Source: Vibrio agarilyticus
GTDB taxonomy: Bacteria > Pseudomonadota > Gammaproteobacteria > Enterobacterales > Vibrionaceae
Assembly: GCF_012641465.1 (NCBI RefSeq)
Contig: NZ_JABAIK010000008.1
Coordinates: 62,001 to 126,000, forward strand
DNA length: 64,000 nt
Reading direction: 5' to 3'
Positions 22,770 to 33,122 of this stretch are shown piece by piece. The translations under genes were made by a program, and so were the position numbers. The notes below the pieces were generated by a model that saw only the letters and a list, made by a program, of their open reading frames with translations, ran no database searches and was not told the origin of the DNA. How positions within the stretch are numbered: position 1 is the first letter of the stretch; every line of letters begins with the position of its first letter.

Positions 22770-23639
22770 ATGAAAAAGAAACTTATTGTCATTCTATTCG
22801 GGATTGTTGCGTTAGCACTGGGATCATTTTCGACGATTTTTTCCGTCTCCGATACGCCAGAGCTCACCACCATATCACCGCAACTGACTCCGACCCAAAC
22901 GCAGCAAGAACTGCGCTGTTTTGATTCAAGCGGCGTGCAACCTATCGATAATCAAGGCGTTTTGAGCGTTTTGGTATGGAACATCTACAAACAAAACCGA
23001 GCAAATTGGCAAAAAGAACTTGAAGAGTTGAGTGCACAAGCTCAGCTTCTGTTGCTGCAAGAGGCGCGATTAGATGCCACTCTCAAGCAGTGGATAGAAA
23101 GCAACGGCTGGAATGGTAATCAAGTGAATGCGTTTAAAGCGTTTGATGAGGCCTCTGGCGTGTTGAATCTTGCCAAAGTATTGCCCACTCGTGCTTGCGG
23201 ATATGTCGAAAAAGAGCCTTGGTTACAACTGCCGAAATCGGGCATCTATGCCACGTACCCGCTCTCCAATGGTCAAACTCTTGCAACAGTCAATTTGCAT
23301 GCAGTCAATTTTACCTTAGGGGTGGCGGAATATCAGAATCAGCTCGATACGCTCGCCCAAGCGGTCGCAGCGCACCAAGGTCCATTAATAATTGCTGGGG
23401 ATTTTAACAGTTGGAGTGAGACAAGAATGGCGACGATGCGCGCGGCGCTGCAGAGTCTTGGCGTACAAGAAGTCATGTTTTCACCAGACCTGCGCACTGA
23501 GTTTGTCACAGGATTGCCGCTTGATCATCTGTTTTATCGAGGGTTGATTTTGCAATCGGCTCAAGTCACTGAGACAGATGCATCGGATCACAACCCTCTT
23601 TCTGCTCGATTTTTGCTACCAAGCCTTAGTGAGCAATAA
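22770..23639 (+). CDS. Endonuclease/exonuclease/phosphatase-family protein (YafD-like)
   Basis: The 289-aa protein has an N-terminal membrane anchor or signal (about 1-25) and an EEP catalytic domain: SVLVWNIYK, LLLQEARLD with the metal-binding Glu, IIAGDFNSWSE, LDHLFYRG and the terminal DASDHNPL with the catalytic Asp-His pair. It resembles E. coli YafD, also close to mltD-gloB-rnhA-dnaQ. The true substrate is not known from sequence. It overlaps the convergent YIP1 gene by 14 bases. No useful ribosome site is visible beyond the terminator T-run. Confidence 0.85.
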   Translation: MKKKLIVILFGIVALALGSFSTIFSVSDTPELTTISPQLTPTQTQQELRCFDSSGVQPIDNQGVLSVLVWNIYKQNRANWQKELEELSAQAQLLLLQEARLDATLKQWIESNGWNGNQVNAFKAFDEASGVLNLAKVLPTRACGYVEKEPWLQLPKSGIYATYPLSNGQTLATVNLHAVNFTLGVAEYQNQLDTLAQAVAAHQGPLIIAGDFNSWSETRMATMRAALQSLGVQEVMFSPDLRTEFVTGLPLDHLFYRGLILQSAQVTETDASDHNPLSARFLLPSLSEQ

Positions 23640-24312
23640 GAATCACTAGCGCCCAGATAATGAAGTAACTGAGCCAAGGTAGGCTGGCGATAACCAATGC
23701 CTGACCTCGTTCAAGCGGCGTCCATGTCAAAACGGCCGCATAACCTAACACAATGTACCAAGGTAGCAATAGGGGAAAGGCGCTGGCCCAACCCGACCAA
23801 GGGTGGCTCAGAGGCAACTTTAACAGGCCGTTGAGGCTGTTAAGATCCGCCGCGTAGCTAACCACCGCATTTTGATTTAGCGTAAGGCTTGCGTAACTGG
23901 CAAAATCCCCAAGTACCGCAGGAAACAGCATCACGCTGGCAGCGGCAAACCATTTCCAAAAACCGTGTGCTTGGCTAGCTCGTGTTGCCAACATAAACCA
24001 GAGGGCAAGCATGAGTAGTGTCATGACGCGTGCCGTGATGTCGTTAATAATTTCAACCACCATCAACGTTTCAGGCGTAAGCAATGCGGCTTGCTCTGAG
24101 TTTAATTGCGCTGCGTCACTGAGTAAAATACCACTTAACCAGTCAAAGTTAACGCTGGAAAAATAAGCCCCCCAAAAAAGAAACGGGCTTATCATCAATA
24201 AAATGAACGGTTGCCAACCCCAACTTCCATGTTGGTGTAGCGCGATAAAGCTGGCACTGGGCGCTCGAAAGATATCGAGCACCAGGACGAGAGGGTTACG
24301 CGAAGCCGTCAT
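23626..24312 (-). CDS. YIP1-family integral membrane protein
   Basis: The 228-aa protein has about five hydrophobic segments and matches the YIP1/DUF1282 type by composition (LDIFRAPSASFIALHQHGSWGWQ near the start is in the soluble N-terminus). Its start overlaps the mltD stop by ATGA, so it is translated with mltD. Function is unknown; linkage to a lytic transglycosylase suggests an envelope role, which is inference. Confidence 0.75.
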   Translation of the reverse strand: MTASRNPLVLVLDIFRAPSASFIALHQHGSWGWQPFILLMISPFLFWGAYFSSVNFDWLSGILLSDAAQLNSEQAALLTPETLMVVEIINDITARVMTLLMLALWFMLATRASQAHGFWKWFAAASVMLFPAVLGDFASYASLTLNQNAVVSYAADLNSLNGLLKLPLSHPWSGWASAFPLLLPWYIVLGYAAVLTWTPLERGQALVIASLPWLSYFIIWALVILIAH

Positions 24313-25895
24313 ACACTGACCTTAGTCACATCGACGTACAGTTTAAGCTGCTGCCCAGGTTTCAGGTACTTCTGATTGTGTAGTGAGTTCCACTGCACAA
24401 TATCGTTTCCTTTTACTTTAAATTTCGAGGCAATGTGGCTGATGGTGTCACCACTGCGCACTTTGTAGAACACGGTGCGGATCACCGCGCCGTCTGTGCT
24501 CTTCTTCCAAATCACCAGCTTTTGGCCAATGCGCAAGGTATCTTTTGGTCCCATCCCATTCCATTTAGCGAGAGATTGGTGCGACACTTTGTTGGCTTTG
24601 GCTATGCTCCAAAGGCTATCGCCCGACTTCACCACATGGCTCAGTTTGATTTCGCCTCGTGCTTGAGTTTGTGTCTTTTCGAGGCGATTGTTCGCCGTGA
24701 GAGCATAATCACTGTCACTTTGAACTGAATTTGGGATCAGCAGATATTTGCCTGCTTGAATCGTGTTATTACTCAATCCATTGGCTTTGCGGATCAATTC
24801 GCTGGTGGTATTAAAGCGTTTAGCAAGCAAACTAATCGCGTCGCCTGATTTCACTTTATAACGTACTAGCTTGACCCCTTTACCCCGATTAGCCTCAAGC
24901 TCTGTCATGAACCGCGCTTGGCTCTCCACTGGAATAAGCAATTGATGCGGCCCTTCGGGAGCGGTTGACCATTGGTTATACGCTGGGTTGTACCCTTGTA
25001 GCGTTTTAGTCTCAATGCCGGCGTATTGAGCGGCAATGGCAAGATCAAGCTGCTCTTTAGGATCGACAGAAACTAAGACGGGCTCGTTGGCAATCAAAGG
25101 AATATCAATGCCGTATTTCTTTTGATTTTTTACGATATCCGCCAGTGCGAGTAATTTAGGCACGTAGCTGCTGGTCTCTTTTGGCAAATCCAAAGAGAAG
25201 AAATCGATCGCTTTACCCGCTTTGCGGTTTTTACGAATGGCACTGGAAACTCGCCCACCACCGCTGTTGTATGCCGCAATAGCGTGATGCCAGTTGCCAT
25301 CGAACCGCTCGTTAAGATCGGTCAGAAAATCCAACGCAGCATCCGTTGCGGCAAGCACGTCACGACGGCCGTCATACCAGTAGCTTTGGTCAAGACCGTA
25401 CATTTTTCCGGTCGCAGAGACAAATTGCCATAGACCCGATGCACTGCCGTGAGAGTAGGCAAAGGGATCAAAAGAGCTTTCGACAATTGGCAACAGTGCC
25501 AATTCCAGCGGCAGTCCACGCGCTTCAATGCGCTCGGTGATTAAGTAAAGAAACGGTTTTGCACGTTCCGATACCGTTTTTAAATGACCGGGATGTTTTA
25601 AGTACCAAGTGCGGTAGTAATCAACTTTTTTATGCTTCGGAATCGACATCTCCAATTGCATTGCAATGCGTTGCCATACATCATCTTGCTCTTGTGGCGT
25701 GATAACTTTTGGCACAGGAATGGGTTGCTCTGCAACTTTGCTTGGTTCCGGTTTGCTTGGTTTAACAACCTCGGAAACCGTCGATTTTTCAGGGGGTTGA
25801 TTTGTTTCAGGTGTGGTGTCGGTACTGCTTGGAGGCTGGTTGAGTTGGCATCCAGCGAGCATAAACGCCAACACCCAGCTGTACTTTAAACGCAT
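24309..25895 (-). CDS. mltD: Membrane-bound lytic murein transglycosylase D
   Basis: MltD cleaves peptidoglycan glycan strands, making 1,6-anhydro-MurNAc ends. The 528-aa lipoprotein has a lipobox LAGC (Cys16), a Pro/Ser/Thr-rich linker, a soluble-transglycosylase domain with catalytic Glu139 in PIVESSFDP and GLWQF downstream, and three C-terminal LysM repeats (about 345-390, 418-462, 475-520), each with a KSGD-type start. It stands next to gloB as in E. coli and is coupled to the YIP1 gene. Confidence 0.96.
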   Translation of the reverse strand: MRLKYSWVLAFMLAGCQLNQPPSSTDTTPETNQPPEKSTVSEVVKPSKPEPSKVAEQPIPVPKVITPQEQDDVWQRIAMQLEMSIPKHKKVDYYRTWYLKHPGHLKTVSERAKPFLYLITERIEARGLPLELALLPIVESSFDPFAYSHGSASGLWQFVSATGKMYGLDQSYWYDGRRDVLAATDAALDFLTDLNERFDGNWHHAIAAYNSGGGRVSSAIRKNRKAGKAIDFFSLDLPKETSSYVPKLLALADIVKNQKKYGIDIPLIANEPVLVSVDPKEQLDLAIAAQYAGIETKTLQGYNPAYNQWSTAPEGPHQLLIPVESQARFMTELEANRGKGVKLVRYKVKSGDAISLLAKRFNTTSELIRKANGLSNNTIQAGKYLLIPNSVQSDSDYALTANNRLEKTQTQARGEIKLSHVVKSGDSLWSIAKANKVSHQSLAKWNGMGPKDTLRIGQKLVIWKKSTDGAVIRTVFYKVRSGDTISHIASKFKVKGNDIVQWNSLHNQKYLKPGQQLKLYVDVTKVSV

Positions 25896-25965
25896 GGGGT
25901 CCGCCTATATAACTCTAGGCTGCCGATAATATGGCCTGACTAACTTTGACACAACCCCATGATGG

Positions 25966-26724
25966 TTAAAATTCGTTTTTCCACTCACGTAAAGCTGTAA
26001 AAATCGAGAGTGGATCGCTATTTACAGTGCGTTGATTTGTTGATTGGATGACTTCTGGCTGGTCGAGACGCAAAAACGGGTTAATGAGCTTTTCTTGACG
26101 CAAAGTTGACGGCAAACTGGGCAAATTTAGCCCACGTAAACGATTAACATCGTCGCGATACTGCTGTAAGTGACCATTATTGGGCTCGACGGCAAGGGCA
26201 AAAGCTAAGTTGCTTAAGGTGTATTCGTGTGCGCAGTAGACTTCGGTTTCTTGAGGTAAACGCGCGAGTTTGGCCAGTGAGTCGTACATTTGCTGATAGG
26301 TGCCTTCAAACACGCGACCGCATCCGGCAGAAAACAGCGTATCACCACAAAATAATTTGCCATCGCCAACATAGGCAACATGTCCGAGTGTGTGGCCGGG
26401 CAGTCCAATCACCAAAAATGTCTCATCAAACAGTGAGATTTGGTCGCCATCTTCAATAGGGTGGGTGAGTGTTGGGATCGGTTCTGCTTTGGGACCGACC
26501 ACATCGACATCTGGATAGGCGCGCACTAAATCGGGAACACCACCAATGTGATCGTTATGGTGGTGCGTGATGAAAATCGCCTCTAAAGTTAATTCATGCT
26601 GTTGAATATACTCTAAGACCGGTTTGGCATCCCCAGGGTCAACGACCGCACAGCGGCCATCATGGTTTTCAATAAGCCAGATGTAATTATCATTAAATGC
26701 GGGTATGCTTTTGATCTGTAACAC
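25966..26724 (-). CDS. gloB: Hydroxyacylglutathione hydrolase (glyoxalase II)
   Basis: GloB hydrolyses S-lactoylglutathione to lactate and glutathione, finishing methylglyoxal detoxification. The 252-aa metallo-beta-lactamase-fold protein has THHHNDH at 53-59, the GHTLGHV motif, and the [13 protein letters not shown] metal-binding Asp. The start is GTG with GGAG upstream. The divergent neighbour is the yafS-like methyltransferase, as in E. coli. Confidence 0.96.
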   Translation of the reverse strand: MLQIKSIPAFNDNYIWLIENHDGRCAVVDPGDAKPVLEYIQQHELTLEAIFITHHHNDHIGGVPDLVRAYPDVDVVGPKAEPIPTLTHPIEDGDQISLFDETFLVIGLPGHTLGHVAYVGDGKLFCGDTLFSAGCGRVFEGTYQQMYDSLAKLARLPQETEVYCAHEYTLSNLAFALAVEPNNGHLQQYRDDVNRLRGLNLPSLPSTLRQEKLINPFLRLDQPEVIQSTNQRTVNSDPLSIFTALREWKNEF

Positions 26725-26759
26725 GATTAATACTCCAGTTACCTAAGATTAGGTGGTGA

Positions 26760-27500
26760 ATGAAGCCAGCACTCAGTAGTAAGAACATACAACATCCGCA
26801 AGCATGGGTCGAGATGCATAATGGGCCTTGGATGCAGGATTCGATTCAAACGCGGCTTGACGAATGGTGCCCACGTTTATTTGGCTATCATATGCTTAAG
26901 CTTGGCGGCTTGAGCTGTGAGTTGACCAGCTGTTGTTGCAACATTCAACACCAGGTGAATGTTGATTTTGGCCATCCGTTTGCAAGCGTCATTGCTGATC
27001 GCTATGAATTGCCTTTTGTTGAAAAAAGCTTTGATGCGGTTGTTCTGGCGCATCAGCTTGAATATTGTAGCGATCCTCACCGGCTATTGCGTGAAGTGGA
27101 CCGAGTGATGATGGACGATGGCCACTTGATCCTGACAGGCTTTAACCCACTCAGCTTAATTGGCCTTAGTAGCATCATGCCTTGGCGTAAACACGCATTG
27201 CCATGGAGTGGGAGAATGTTTACACCAAACCGAATCAAAGATTGGTTAGGCGTGCTCAATTATCAAGTGATTCATTGCGATCAGTACGCTCTTTTTCCTT
27301 ATCAGCGCTATCACACCATGTGGACTTGGCTAGAAAACAGTGTCGGTGGCTGGGCCTCAGGCGCGGGCAGTTTCTATTTTATGGTGGCACGGAAGCGTAC
27401 CTACCCGCTAAAACCCATCAAGCCTCACTGGCGATTTAAACGCCGCTTTTCGCCCGTTGGTGTGATGAACCGTGAAGGTTGCCGCCGCACGATGCGTTAA
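26760..27500 (+). CDS. Class I SAM-dependent methyltransferase (YafS-like)
   Basis: The 246-aa protein has a methyltransferase-11 type core: [10 protein letters not shown] and [16 protein letters not shown] cover the motif II-III region, followed by [24 protein letters not shown]. It lies between gloB and rnhA, the E. coli yafS position. The substrate is unknown. Its stop overlaps the convergent rnhA stop by 4 bases. Confidence 0.87.
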   Translation: MKPALSSKNIQHPQAWVEMHNGPWMQDSIQTRLDEWCPRLFGYHMLKLGGLSCELTSCCCNIQHQVNVDFGHPFASVIADRYELPFVEKSFDAVVLAHQLEYCSDPHRLLREVDRVMMDDGHLILTGFNPLSLIGLSSIMPWRKHALPWSGRMFTPNRIKDWLGVLNYQVIHCDQYALFPYQRYHTMWTWLENSVGGWASGAGSFYFMVARKRTYPLKPIKPHWRFKRRFSPVGVMNREGCRRTMR

Positions 27501-27958
27501 GGTTGATAACCCGTATCGTCTTCTGTTGGGTGCTCAGCGGCAGAGCGAGCCAGCTCGTCGCACATTTCATTTTCGCGGTGCCCTGCATGACCTTTAACCC
27601 AGCGCCAGTCAATTTGATGGCGTTGGCTCTCTTTATCAAGCGCTTGCCATAAGTCAGCATTTTTGACAGGTTTTTTGTCTGCGGTTTTCCAGCCCCGTTT
27701 TTTCCAGTTGTGGATCCACTGGGTGATCCCTTGTCGTACATATTGACTGTCAGTAGTGAGCGTCACATGACACGATTCTTTTAGCGTTTGCAGAGCGACA
27801 ACCGCCGCCATCATCTCCATGCGATTATTGGTGGTGAGGCGATACCCTTTGGCTAATGTCTTTTCAGTCTGCTTATAGCGCAGTACGACGCCATAGCCGC
27901 CCGGCCCCGGATTCCCAAGGCATGAGCCATCAGTGAAAATTTCAACGTGTTTTGTCAT
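27497..27958 (-). CDS. rnhA: Ribonuclease HI
   Basis: RNase HI degrades the RNA of RNA-DNA hybrids, removing R-loops and primers. From the ATG at 27958 it is 153 aa and begins [20 protein letters not shown] with the first catalytic Asp; [16 protein letters not shown] and the C-terminal [14 protein letters not shown] complete the DEDD site. A 26-codon upstream extension is rejected because it runs into the divergent dnaQ promoter. The rnhA/dnaQ divergent pair matches E. coli. Confidence 0.97.
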   Translation of the reverse strand: MTKHVEIFTDGSCLGNPGPGGYGVVLRYKQTEKTLAKGYRLTTNNRMEMMAAVVALQTLKESCHVTLTTDSQYVRQGITQWIHNWKKRGWKTADKKPVKNADLWQALDKESQRHQIDWRWVKGHAGHRENEMCDELARSAAEHPTEDDTGYQP

Positions 27959-28044
27959 GTCGTTTGCTGTGTGTTTTTTGGTATGATGGAGGGAACTCGT
28001 ATTGAGTCGCCTCAAAACTTTGGAATAGTCTGACACATAAATTT

Positions 28045-28779
28045 ATGAATACCAGCAACAATTCAGAATACAGCCGCATTGTCGTGCTCGATACCGAAAC
28101 CACAGGTATGAACCGAGAAGGGGGCCCGCATTATCAAGGCCACCGCATTATTGAAATCGGGGCGGTTGAAATCATCAATCGTAAGCTGACGGGACGACAT
28201 TTTCACGTCTACCTCAAACCTGATCGCTCGATTCAAGACGAAGCGGTGGAAGTGCATGGTATTACCGATGAATTTTTGGTCGATAAGCCCATTTACGCAG
28301 AGGTACATCAAGAGTTTTTAGACTTCATTCGAGGGGCTGAGCTGGTGGCTCATAACGCGCCGTTTGACGTCGGTTTTATGGACCACGAATTTGCGATGCT
28401 TGACGCCAATATTGGTAAAACCGATGACTTTTGTCATGTCACCGATACCTTGGCAATGGCGAAAAAAATCTTTCCGGGCAAGCGTAATAACCTTGATGTG
28501 TTGTGTGAGCGCTATGGTATTGATAACTCACATCGTACACTCCATGGCGCTTTGCTCGATGCGGAGATCTTAGCCGACGTATACCTACTGATGACGGGTG
28601 GGCAAACGTCACTTGAATTTAGTGGTGATCGCCAAGCGGGTGGGGCTGAGGGCATTCGCCGCGTCACACAATCGCGCAAAGCACTTAAAGTGTTGCTTGC
28701 ATCGGCCGATGAAGAAGCAGCACACCAAAAGCGTCTTGAAATGATGAAAGCGCCGCTTTGGTTTGGAGACGTTCATTAA
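28045..28779 (+). CDS. dnaQ: DNA polymerase III epsilon subunit (proofreading)
   Basis: DnaQ is the 3'-5' exonuclease of the replicase and binds DnaE. The 244-aa protein has the DEDDh motifs: VLDTETTGM (ExoI), AHNAPFDVGFMD (ExoII) and HGALLDAEILADVYLLMTGG (ExoIII with the active His). A C-terminal tail follows that would bind DnaE. Only 86 bases separate it from the rnhA start, so the two promoters face each other. Confidence 0.97.
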   Translation: MNTSNNSEYSRIVVLDTETTGMNREGGPHYQGHRIIEIGAVEIINRKLTGRHFHVYLKPDRSIQDEAVEVHGITDEFLVDKPIYAEVHQEFLDFIRGAELVAHNAPFDVGFMDHEFAMLDANIGKTDDFCHVTDTLAMAKKIFPGKRNNLDVLCERYGIDNSHRTLHGALLDAEILADVYLLMTGGQTSLEFSGDRQAGGAEGIRRVTQSRKALKVLLASADEEAAHQKRLEMMKAPLWFGDVH

Positions 28780-28796
28780 AGAGGCGGCATAGGCGA

Positions 28797-30095
28797 ATGA
28801 CAACAGCCAAATATATCAATACAAAAACACAAATAGGGCGCGTTTTGGCTGTTCTGCTGTGTGTCATCGGAGTGTTTTTGAGTGCGAGTCATGTTGCGTG
28901 GGCGCAAGTGGCTTCCAGCGTCTCGTTGCTCGATAACCGCTTTCGCGTCGATCCCAGTATCGAACAGATCACTTTTGTCATTTATCGAGAAGAAGCCTCT
29001 TCTCCTGTGGTATTGGTTCGTCCCGATGGGGAAAAATATTACGCTTGGAAAGCATCTGATGGTGTGCGTTGGCATCAAGAATCGGCGGTTGATATTATTT
29101 CAATTGATGATCCTATGCCCGGCCCATGGCAAGCGATTGGCAAAGTGACGCCAAAAAATAATGTTAAACTCATTTCTCATCTGGCTCTAACCACAGATAC
29201 GTTACCGCTGCGCTTGTACCAAAGTGAGCAACTAAAATTTAATGCCCGCTTGACTTCTAACGGCGAGCCTTTGGTATTGCGTGATTTTCTCGACCGCGTC
29301 ACGCTTAAAATTACCCTCACCAAATTTGTTGAGAACGAATCGAGTTTGGTAAAAGAAGCGCGCCCCATTCCGTTGGTGCTGGGTGAGTTTCGCGATGACG
29401 GTCAAGATCTCGATGAGAAAGCCGGTGACGGGGTCTTTACCGTGCGTTTATCGCTAGATGTTGCGCCGGGGAAATATCGCGCTCAGGTTGTCTCGGGTAA
29501 CGGCGTCTTTTTGCGCGCGCAAGAGCAAGAAGTTTTAGTCTATCCTGCGCCCATCACGACAACCTTTATTCAAGCGCGCACGGCTGAGCAAGAGCACAAA
29601 GTGATTGTATCTGGAGAGCCAGCAATGGTCGCACCAGGGTCTTTGTTGGTGGATGTGGTGCATCAAGGGCCTGAAACTCACCGCTATCAAGGGCAAGGTC
29701 AGGCCGAAGCGGAACGGCAAAAGGTGCAAGTGAGCCTGCCCAATAACACCGATAATGGCCAATATGCATGGTCTGGTCAGGTGTTTGCCACTGAAGCCTC
29801 TTCAGGGCGACCATTAATGTTTCCCATCTCAGAGCAAACTTACAGTGTGGTAGAAGAGGTGGATTTAGCCAAAGCGCAGCAAGAACGGTTGGCACAAATC
29901 GCGCTGGAACAAGAGCGACGCCTTCAACAGGCGACACTTGAGGCGCGAGAAGATAAGCGAACACGCAGTCTCATCGTGATCCTGCTTGGAAATTTTGCGG
30001 TGATCTTGCTGTGCGCAGCGCTGTGGTTATGCTGGCGCAAGTGGCAAGCGCGTAAAGCAGCACAACCAGAAATGCAGTTGACACTCAAAAAATAG
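28797..30095 (+). CDS. TIGR03503-family membrane-anchored protein
   Basis: The 432-aa protein starts at the ATG 28797, 17 bases after dnaQ. It has an N-terminal signal/anchor (about 17-37, ending AWAQ), a long periplasmic beta-rich region with a DDGQDLDEKAGDGVFT stretch typical of Ig-like or choice-of-anchor repeats, a charged coiled segment, and one C-terminal membrane helix (about 398-418) with a basic tail. The family is confined mostly to Vibrio and relatives next to dnaQ; its function is unknown. Confidence 0.82.
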   Translation: MTTAKYINTKTQIGRVLAVLLCVIGVFLSASHVAWAQVASSVSLLDNRFRVDPSIEQITFVIYREEASSPVVLVRPDGEKYYAWKASDGVRWHQESAVDIISIDDPMPGPWQAIGKVTPKNNVKLISHLALTTDTLPLRLYQSEQLKFNARLTSNGEPLVLRDFLDRVTLKITLTKFVENESSLVKEARPIPLVLGEFRDDGQDLDEKAGDGVFTVRLSLDVAPGKYRAQVVSGNGVFLRAQEQEVLVYPAPITTTFIQARTAEQEHKVIVSGEPAMVAPGSLLVDVVHQGPETHRYQGQGQAEAERQKVQVSLPNNTDNGQYAWSGQVFATEASSGRPLMFPISEQTYSVVEEVDLAKAQQERLAQIALEQERRLQQATLEAREDKRTRSLIVILLGNFAVILLCAALWLCWRKWQARKAAQPEMQLTLKK

Positions 30096-30098
30096 TCT

Positions 30099-30236
30099 TA
30101 TACCTGTCCTACTTGAAGTTGCAGCGGTGTTGACGGGCACTCACAAACCTCATCACATAGTTTATCTATGTTCACGAAGTGCTCAGAGGCTTTGCTCGCT
30201 GGTCGCCCACCTGCATCTTCAAGTTGTTTGGGTATA
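30099..30236. repeat. ERIC/IRU-like palindromic element, full length
   Basis: This 138-bp element begins TATACCTGTCCTACTTGAAG and ends CAAGTTGTTTGGGTATA, 3 bases after the TIGR03503 stop. It occupies most of the convergent gap to fadE. Confidence 0.87.
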
Positions 30237-30323
30237 GAGCCGAGACGCAAGCGCGGCGATTATCAAGTTGAATATCGCCACACTCGTGTCGGTTAACCTG
30301 CTGAACCCAGCATCGCTTTCGCG

Positions 30324-32777
30324 TTACTCAGCGGTTTGTAGCTGGTTTGGTATGGTATTGACTGGTCGCGCCGCCAGCTCTTGTGGTTCAAAATCATCGA
30401 CATTGATGGTGGCCAACCGATGAACTTCTGCTTCATGCAAGATAGCCGCCTCTTCTTGGGTCAAAATACCCGCTTCAATGCCTTCATCCGCTACCTTGTC
30501 TAAATGAATGAAGGCGCGTCGGCGTCCTTGGATCTTGCAGACTTTGTCAAACAGAGGCTCGGCTTGCAAAATCACGCTCAATGCCAGTTCTATTTTTCCT
30601 GCATTATTGAATTCAGTCGGTTGCCAGTACTGTTCACGGCCAAGACGGTTACGTGTGGCGCTTGGAGTTTGCAAAATTTGCGCAACTTGACTGTCAAGCT
30701 TATCACTTGGGGTTTGGCGCACACGACCCCATGGCAGAATTAGGCGGCGAAGCGCCCAAGCAACCGCACGATTAGGGAAGTTATTGAGCAACTCATCAAG
30801 CGCCAGTTCAATTTGAAGTAGCGCGTCTTGCAAGCCCCAATCCAGCAGTGGTAAATCTTCGGCCGGCCGACCATCGTCTTCAAAACGTTTGAGCGTTGCA
30901 GAAGCAAGGTAGAGCTGACTTAGCACATCGCCTAAGCGAGCAGAAATGCGTTCTTTGCGTTTTAATGCGCCGCCCATGACGGCCATCGCCACATCGGAAA
31001 GCAGTGCTAAATTGGCACTGTAGCGATTGAGCTGCTGGTAATAACGCTGCGTGGTATCGGACGTTGGACTGAATGAGCCGCGCCCATCGGTTAGGCTGAG
31101 CCAAAATGAGCGAATAACATTACTGGCCGCAAAGTGGATGTGCCCGGCAAGAGCTTGGTCAAATTGGCTAATCGCGTCTTCGCTCGTGCTATGCGCAGCG
31201 TGCATCTCGCGCAATACATAAGGATGGCAGCGAATCGCACCTTGACCAAAGATGATCATCGAGCGAGTCAGAATATTCGCCCCTTCAACTGTGATGGCAA
31301 TCGGCGCGCCTTGATAACCACGGCCAAGGAAATTGCTCGGACCAAGGCAAATGCCTTTACCGCCCACCACGTCCATTGCATCAATGATCCCGCGCTGGCC
31401 TCTATGAGTGCAGTGATATTTTACGATTGCGGAAATTACCGAGGGTTTTTCACCCAGATCAATCGCAGTTACTGTTAACTGTGTTGCTGCGTCCATCACA
31501 TAGGCATTGCCGCCGATACGCGCCAGCGGCGCTTCAACGCCCTCCATCTGGCCAATTGGCTGCTTAAATTGACGACGAATTCGAGCGTAAGCGCCTGTCG
31601 ATAGCGCGGCGGTTTTTAGCCCGCCAGTGGTGTTTGAAGGCAGAGTGATCCCACGACCAACCGAAAGGCATTCAACGAGCATACGCCAGCCTTGTCCGGC
31701 CATTTTTGCTCCGCCGATAATAAAATCGAGCGGCACGAAGAGCTCTGATGCTTGGGTCGGGCCATTTTGGAATGGCACATTAAGGGGGAAGTGGCGGCGA
31801 CCAATTTTGACCCCCTCTAAATGAGTTGGGATCAGCGCGCATGTCATGCCAAGTTCTTCAGTATCGCCCAATAGCCCATCCGGGTCGCGCAGTTTAAACG
31901 CCAACCCAAGAACGGTCGCCACAGGAGCAAGGGTAATGTAGCGTTTATTCCACGTCAGCTTCATACCAATGATCTCTGTTCCTTGCCATTGCCCGCGACA
32001 TACCACGCCAAAATCGGGAATGGCACCAGCATCAGAGCCCGCCTCTGGGCTGGTGAGCGCAAAGCAAGGAATTTCGTCGCCTTTGGCCAGTCGTGGTAGG
32101 TAATATTGCTTTTGTTCGTCAGTGCCATAGTGCTGCAGTAGCTCACCAGGGCCTAGGGAGTTGGGCACACCCACCGTAGATGACAGCACGCTTGATACAC
32201 CCGTGAGTTTTTGCAGTACCAGAGATTGCGCATAGGCGGAAAATCCCAAGCCGCCGTAACGCTTGTCGATGATCATGGCAAAAAAGCCGTGCTGTTTGAG
32301 GTAGCGCCAGACTTCCTCAGGCAAATCGGCCAACTCATGAGTGACTTGATAGTCGTTCACCATGGCGCACACTTCATTCACAGGTCCATCAAGAAATGCG
32401 CGTTCTTCTTGGCTCAGCTGCGGTGCTTTTATGTTATGCAATCGTTGCCAGTTGGGCTTGCCGCCAAATAGCTCGGCTTCCCACCACACCGTGCCAGCCT
32501 CAAGAGCGGTCTTTTCGGTTTCTGACATGGCTGGGAGTACGCGGCGAAATGCGTTAAGAGCGCGACCTGAGATGACATGTTGTCGAATGGCGGGAATGGC
32601 GGAGAGCGCGACGACGGCGATAAAGAGTGACCAACTGATTAAGCCAACGGCGCCTATCACGCTGAGCGCAATCATAGCGATGCTTAACACCCCTAGTGTT
32701 ATGCGTAAAGAGGCGCGGTGATATAGGGTGATAGCCCAGAGCACTATCATTGTGAGAGCTGACAGTAGCGTTGTCAT
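30324..32777 (-). CDS. fadE: Acyl-CoA dehydrogenase FadE
   Basis: FadE is the FAD-dependent acyl-CoA dehydrogenase of fatty-acid beta-oxidation. From the ATG at 32777 it is 817 aa (814 in E. coli). It has two N-terminal hydrophobic segments (about 1-60), then an ACAD core with [15 protein letters not shown] and [14 protein letters not shown] segments, and the long C-terminal domain of this family. A 37-codon upstream extension is discarded because it overlaps an IRU fragment. fadE-gmhA adjacency matches E. coli (fadE-lpcA). Confidence 0.95.
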   Translation of the reverse strand: MTTLLSALTMIVLWAITLYHRASLRITLGVLSIAMIALSVIGAVGLISWSLFIAVVALSAIPAIRQHVISGRALNAFRRVLPAMSETEKTALEAGTVWWEAELFGGKPNWQRLHNIKAPQLSQEERAFLDGPVNEVCAMVNDYQVTHELADLPEEVWRYLKQHGFFAMIIDKRYGGLGFSAYAQSLVLQKLTGVSSVLSSTVGVPNSLGPGELLQHYGTDEQKQYYLPRLAKGDEIPCFALTSPEAGSDAGAIPDFGVVCRGQWQGTEIIGMKLTWNKRYITLAPVATVLGLAFKLRDPDGLLGDTEELGMTCALIPTHLEGVKIGRRHFPLNVPFQNGPTQASELFVPLDFIIGGAKMAGQGWRMLVECLSVGRGITLPSNTTGGLKTAALSTGAYARIRRQFKQPIGQMEGVEAPLARIGGNAYVMDAATQLTVTAIDLGEKPSVISAIVKYHCTHRGQRGIIDAMDVVGGKGICLGPSNFLGRGYQGAPIAITVEGANILTRSMIIFGQGAIRCHPYVLREMHAAHSTSEDAISQFDQALAGHIHFAASNVIRSFWLSLTDGRGSFSPTSDTTQRYYQQLNRYSANLALLSDVAMAVMGGALKRKERISARLGDVLSQLYLASATLKRFEDDGRPAEDLPLLDWGLQDALLQIELALDELLNNFPNRAVAWALRRLILPWGRVRQTPSDKLDSQVAQILQTPSATRNRLGREQYWQPTEFNNAGKIELALSVILQAEPLFDKVCKIQGRRRAFIHLDKVADEGIEAGILTQEEAAILHEAEVHRLATINVDDFEPQELAARPVNTIPNQLQTAE

Positions 32778-32795
32778 AATCAATGTCCTTCTTGT

Positions 32796-32840
32796 TATAC
32801 CCGCCGGCTTAAAATCAGCAACGCCAAGTTGTTTGGGTAT
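32796..32840. repeat. Short ERIC/IRU-like element in the fadE leader (45 bp)
   Basis: TATACCCGCCGGCTT and CCAAGTTGTTTGGGTAT remain as ends with most of the centre missing. It lies 18 bases upstream of the fadE ATG, so it is probably transcribed in the leader or sits at the promoter. Confidence 0.7.
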
Positions 32841-33122
32841 TTGCATTAATGGTAAGAGGTCAAACCAGTTAATGTAACTGTAAATCATTTATTAATGAAA
32901 TGTAAAATTGAAATTAACATTTGAGAGGTTCACCCTTCTGCCGCTATCAAATTTGAGATGTTGCGGGCAGTTTTGGCTGACTAACCGAGAATGGGTGTGA
33001 GCTGGATGCGGCTTTTCTTGCCTTGATGTATCGACACTAATTTGGCTTTGCAGGTAGAATCAAAATCATATGACTGGGGGAGAACAATCGTTTGTGGTTG
33101 TTCAATAACAAAGAGAACCGAT

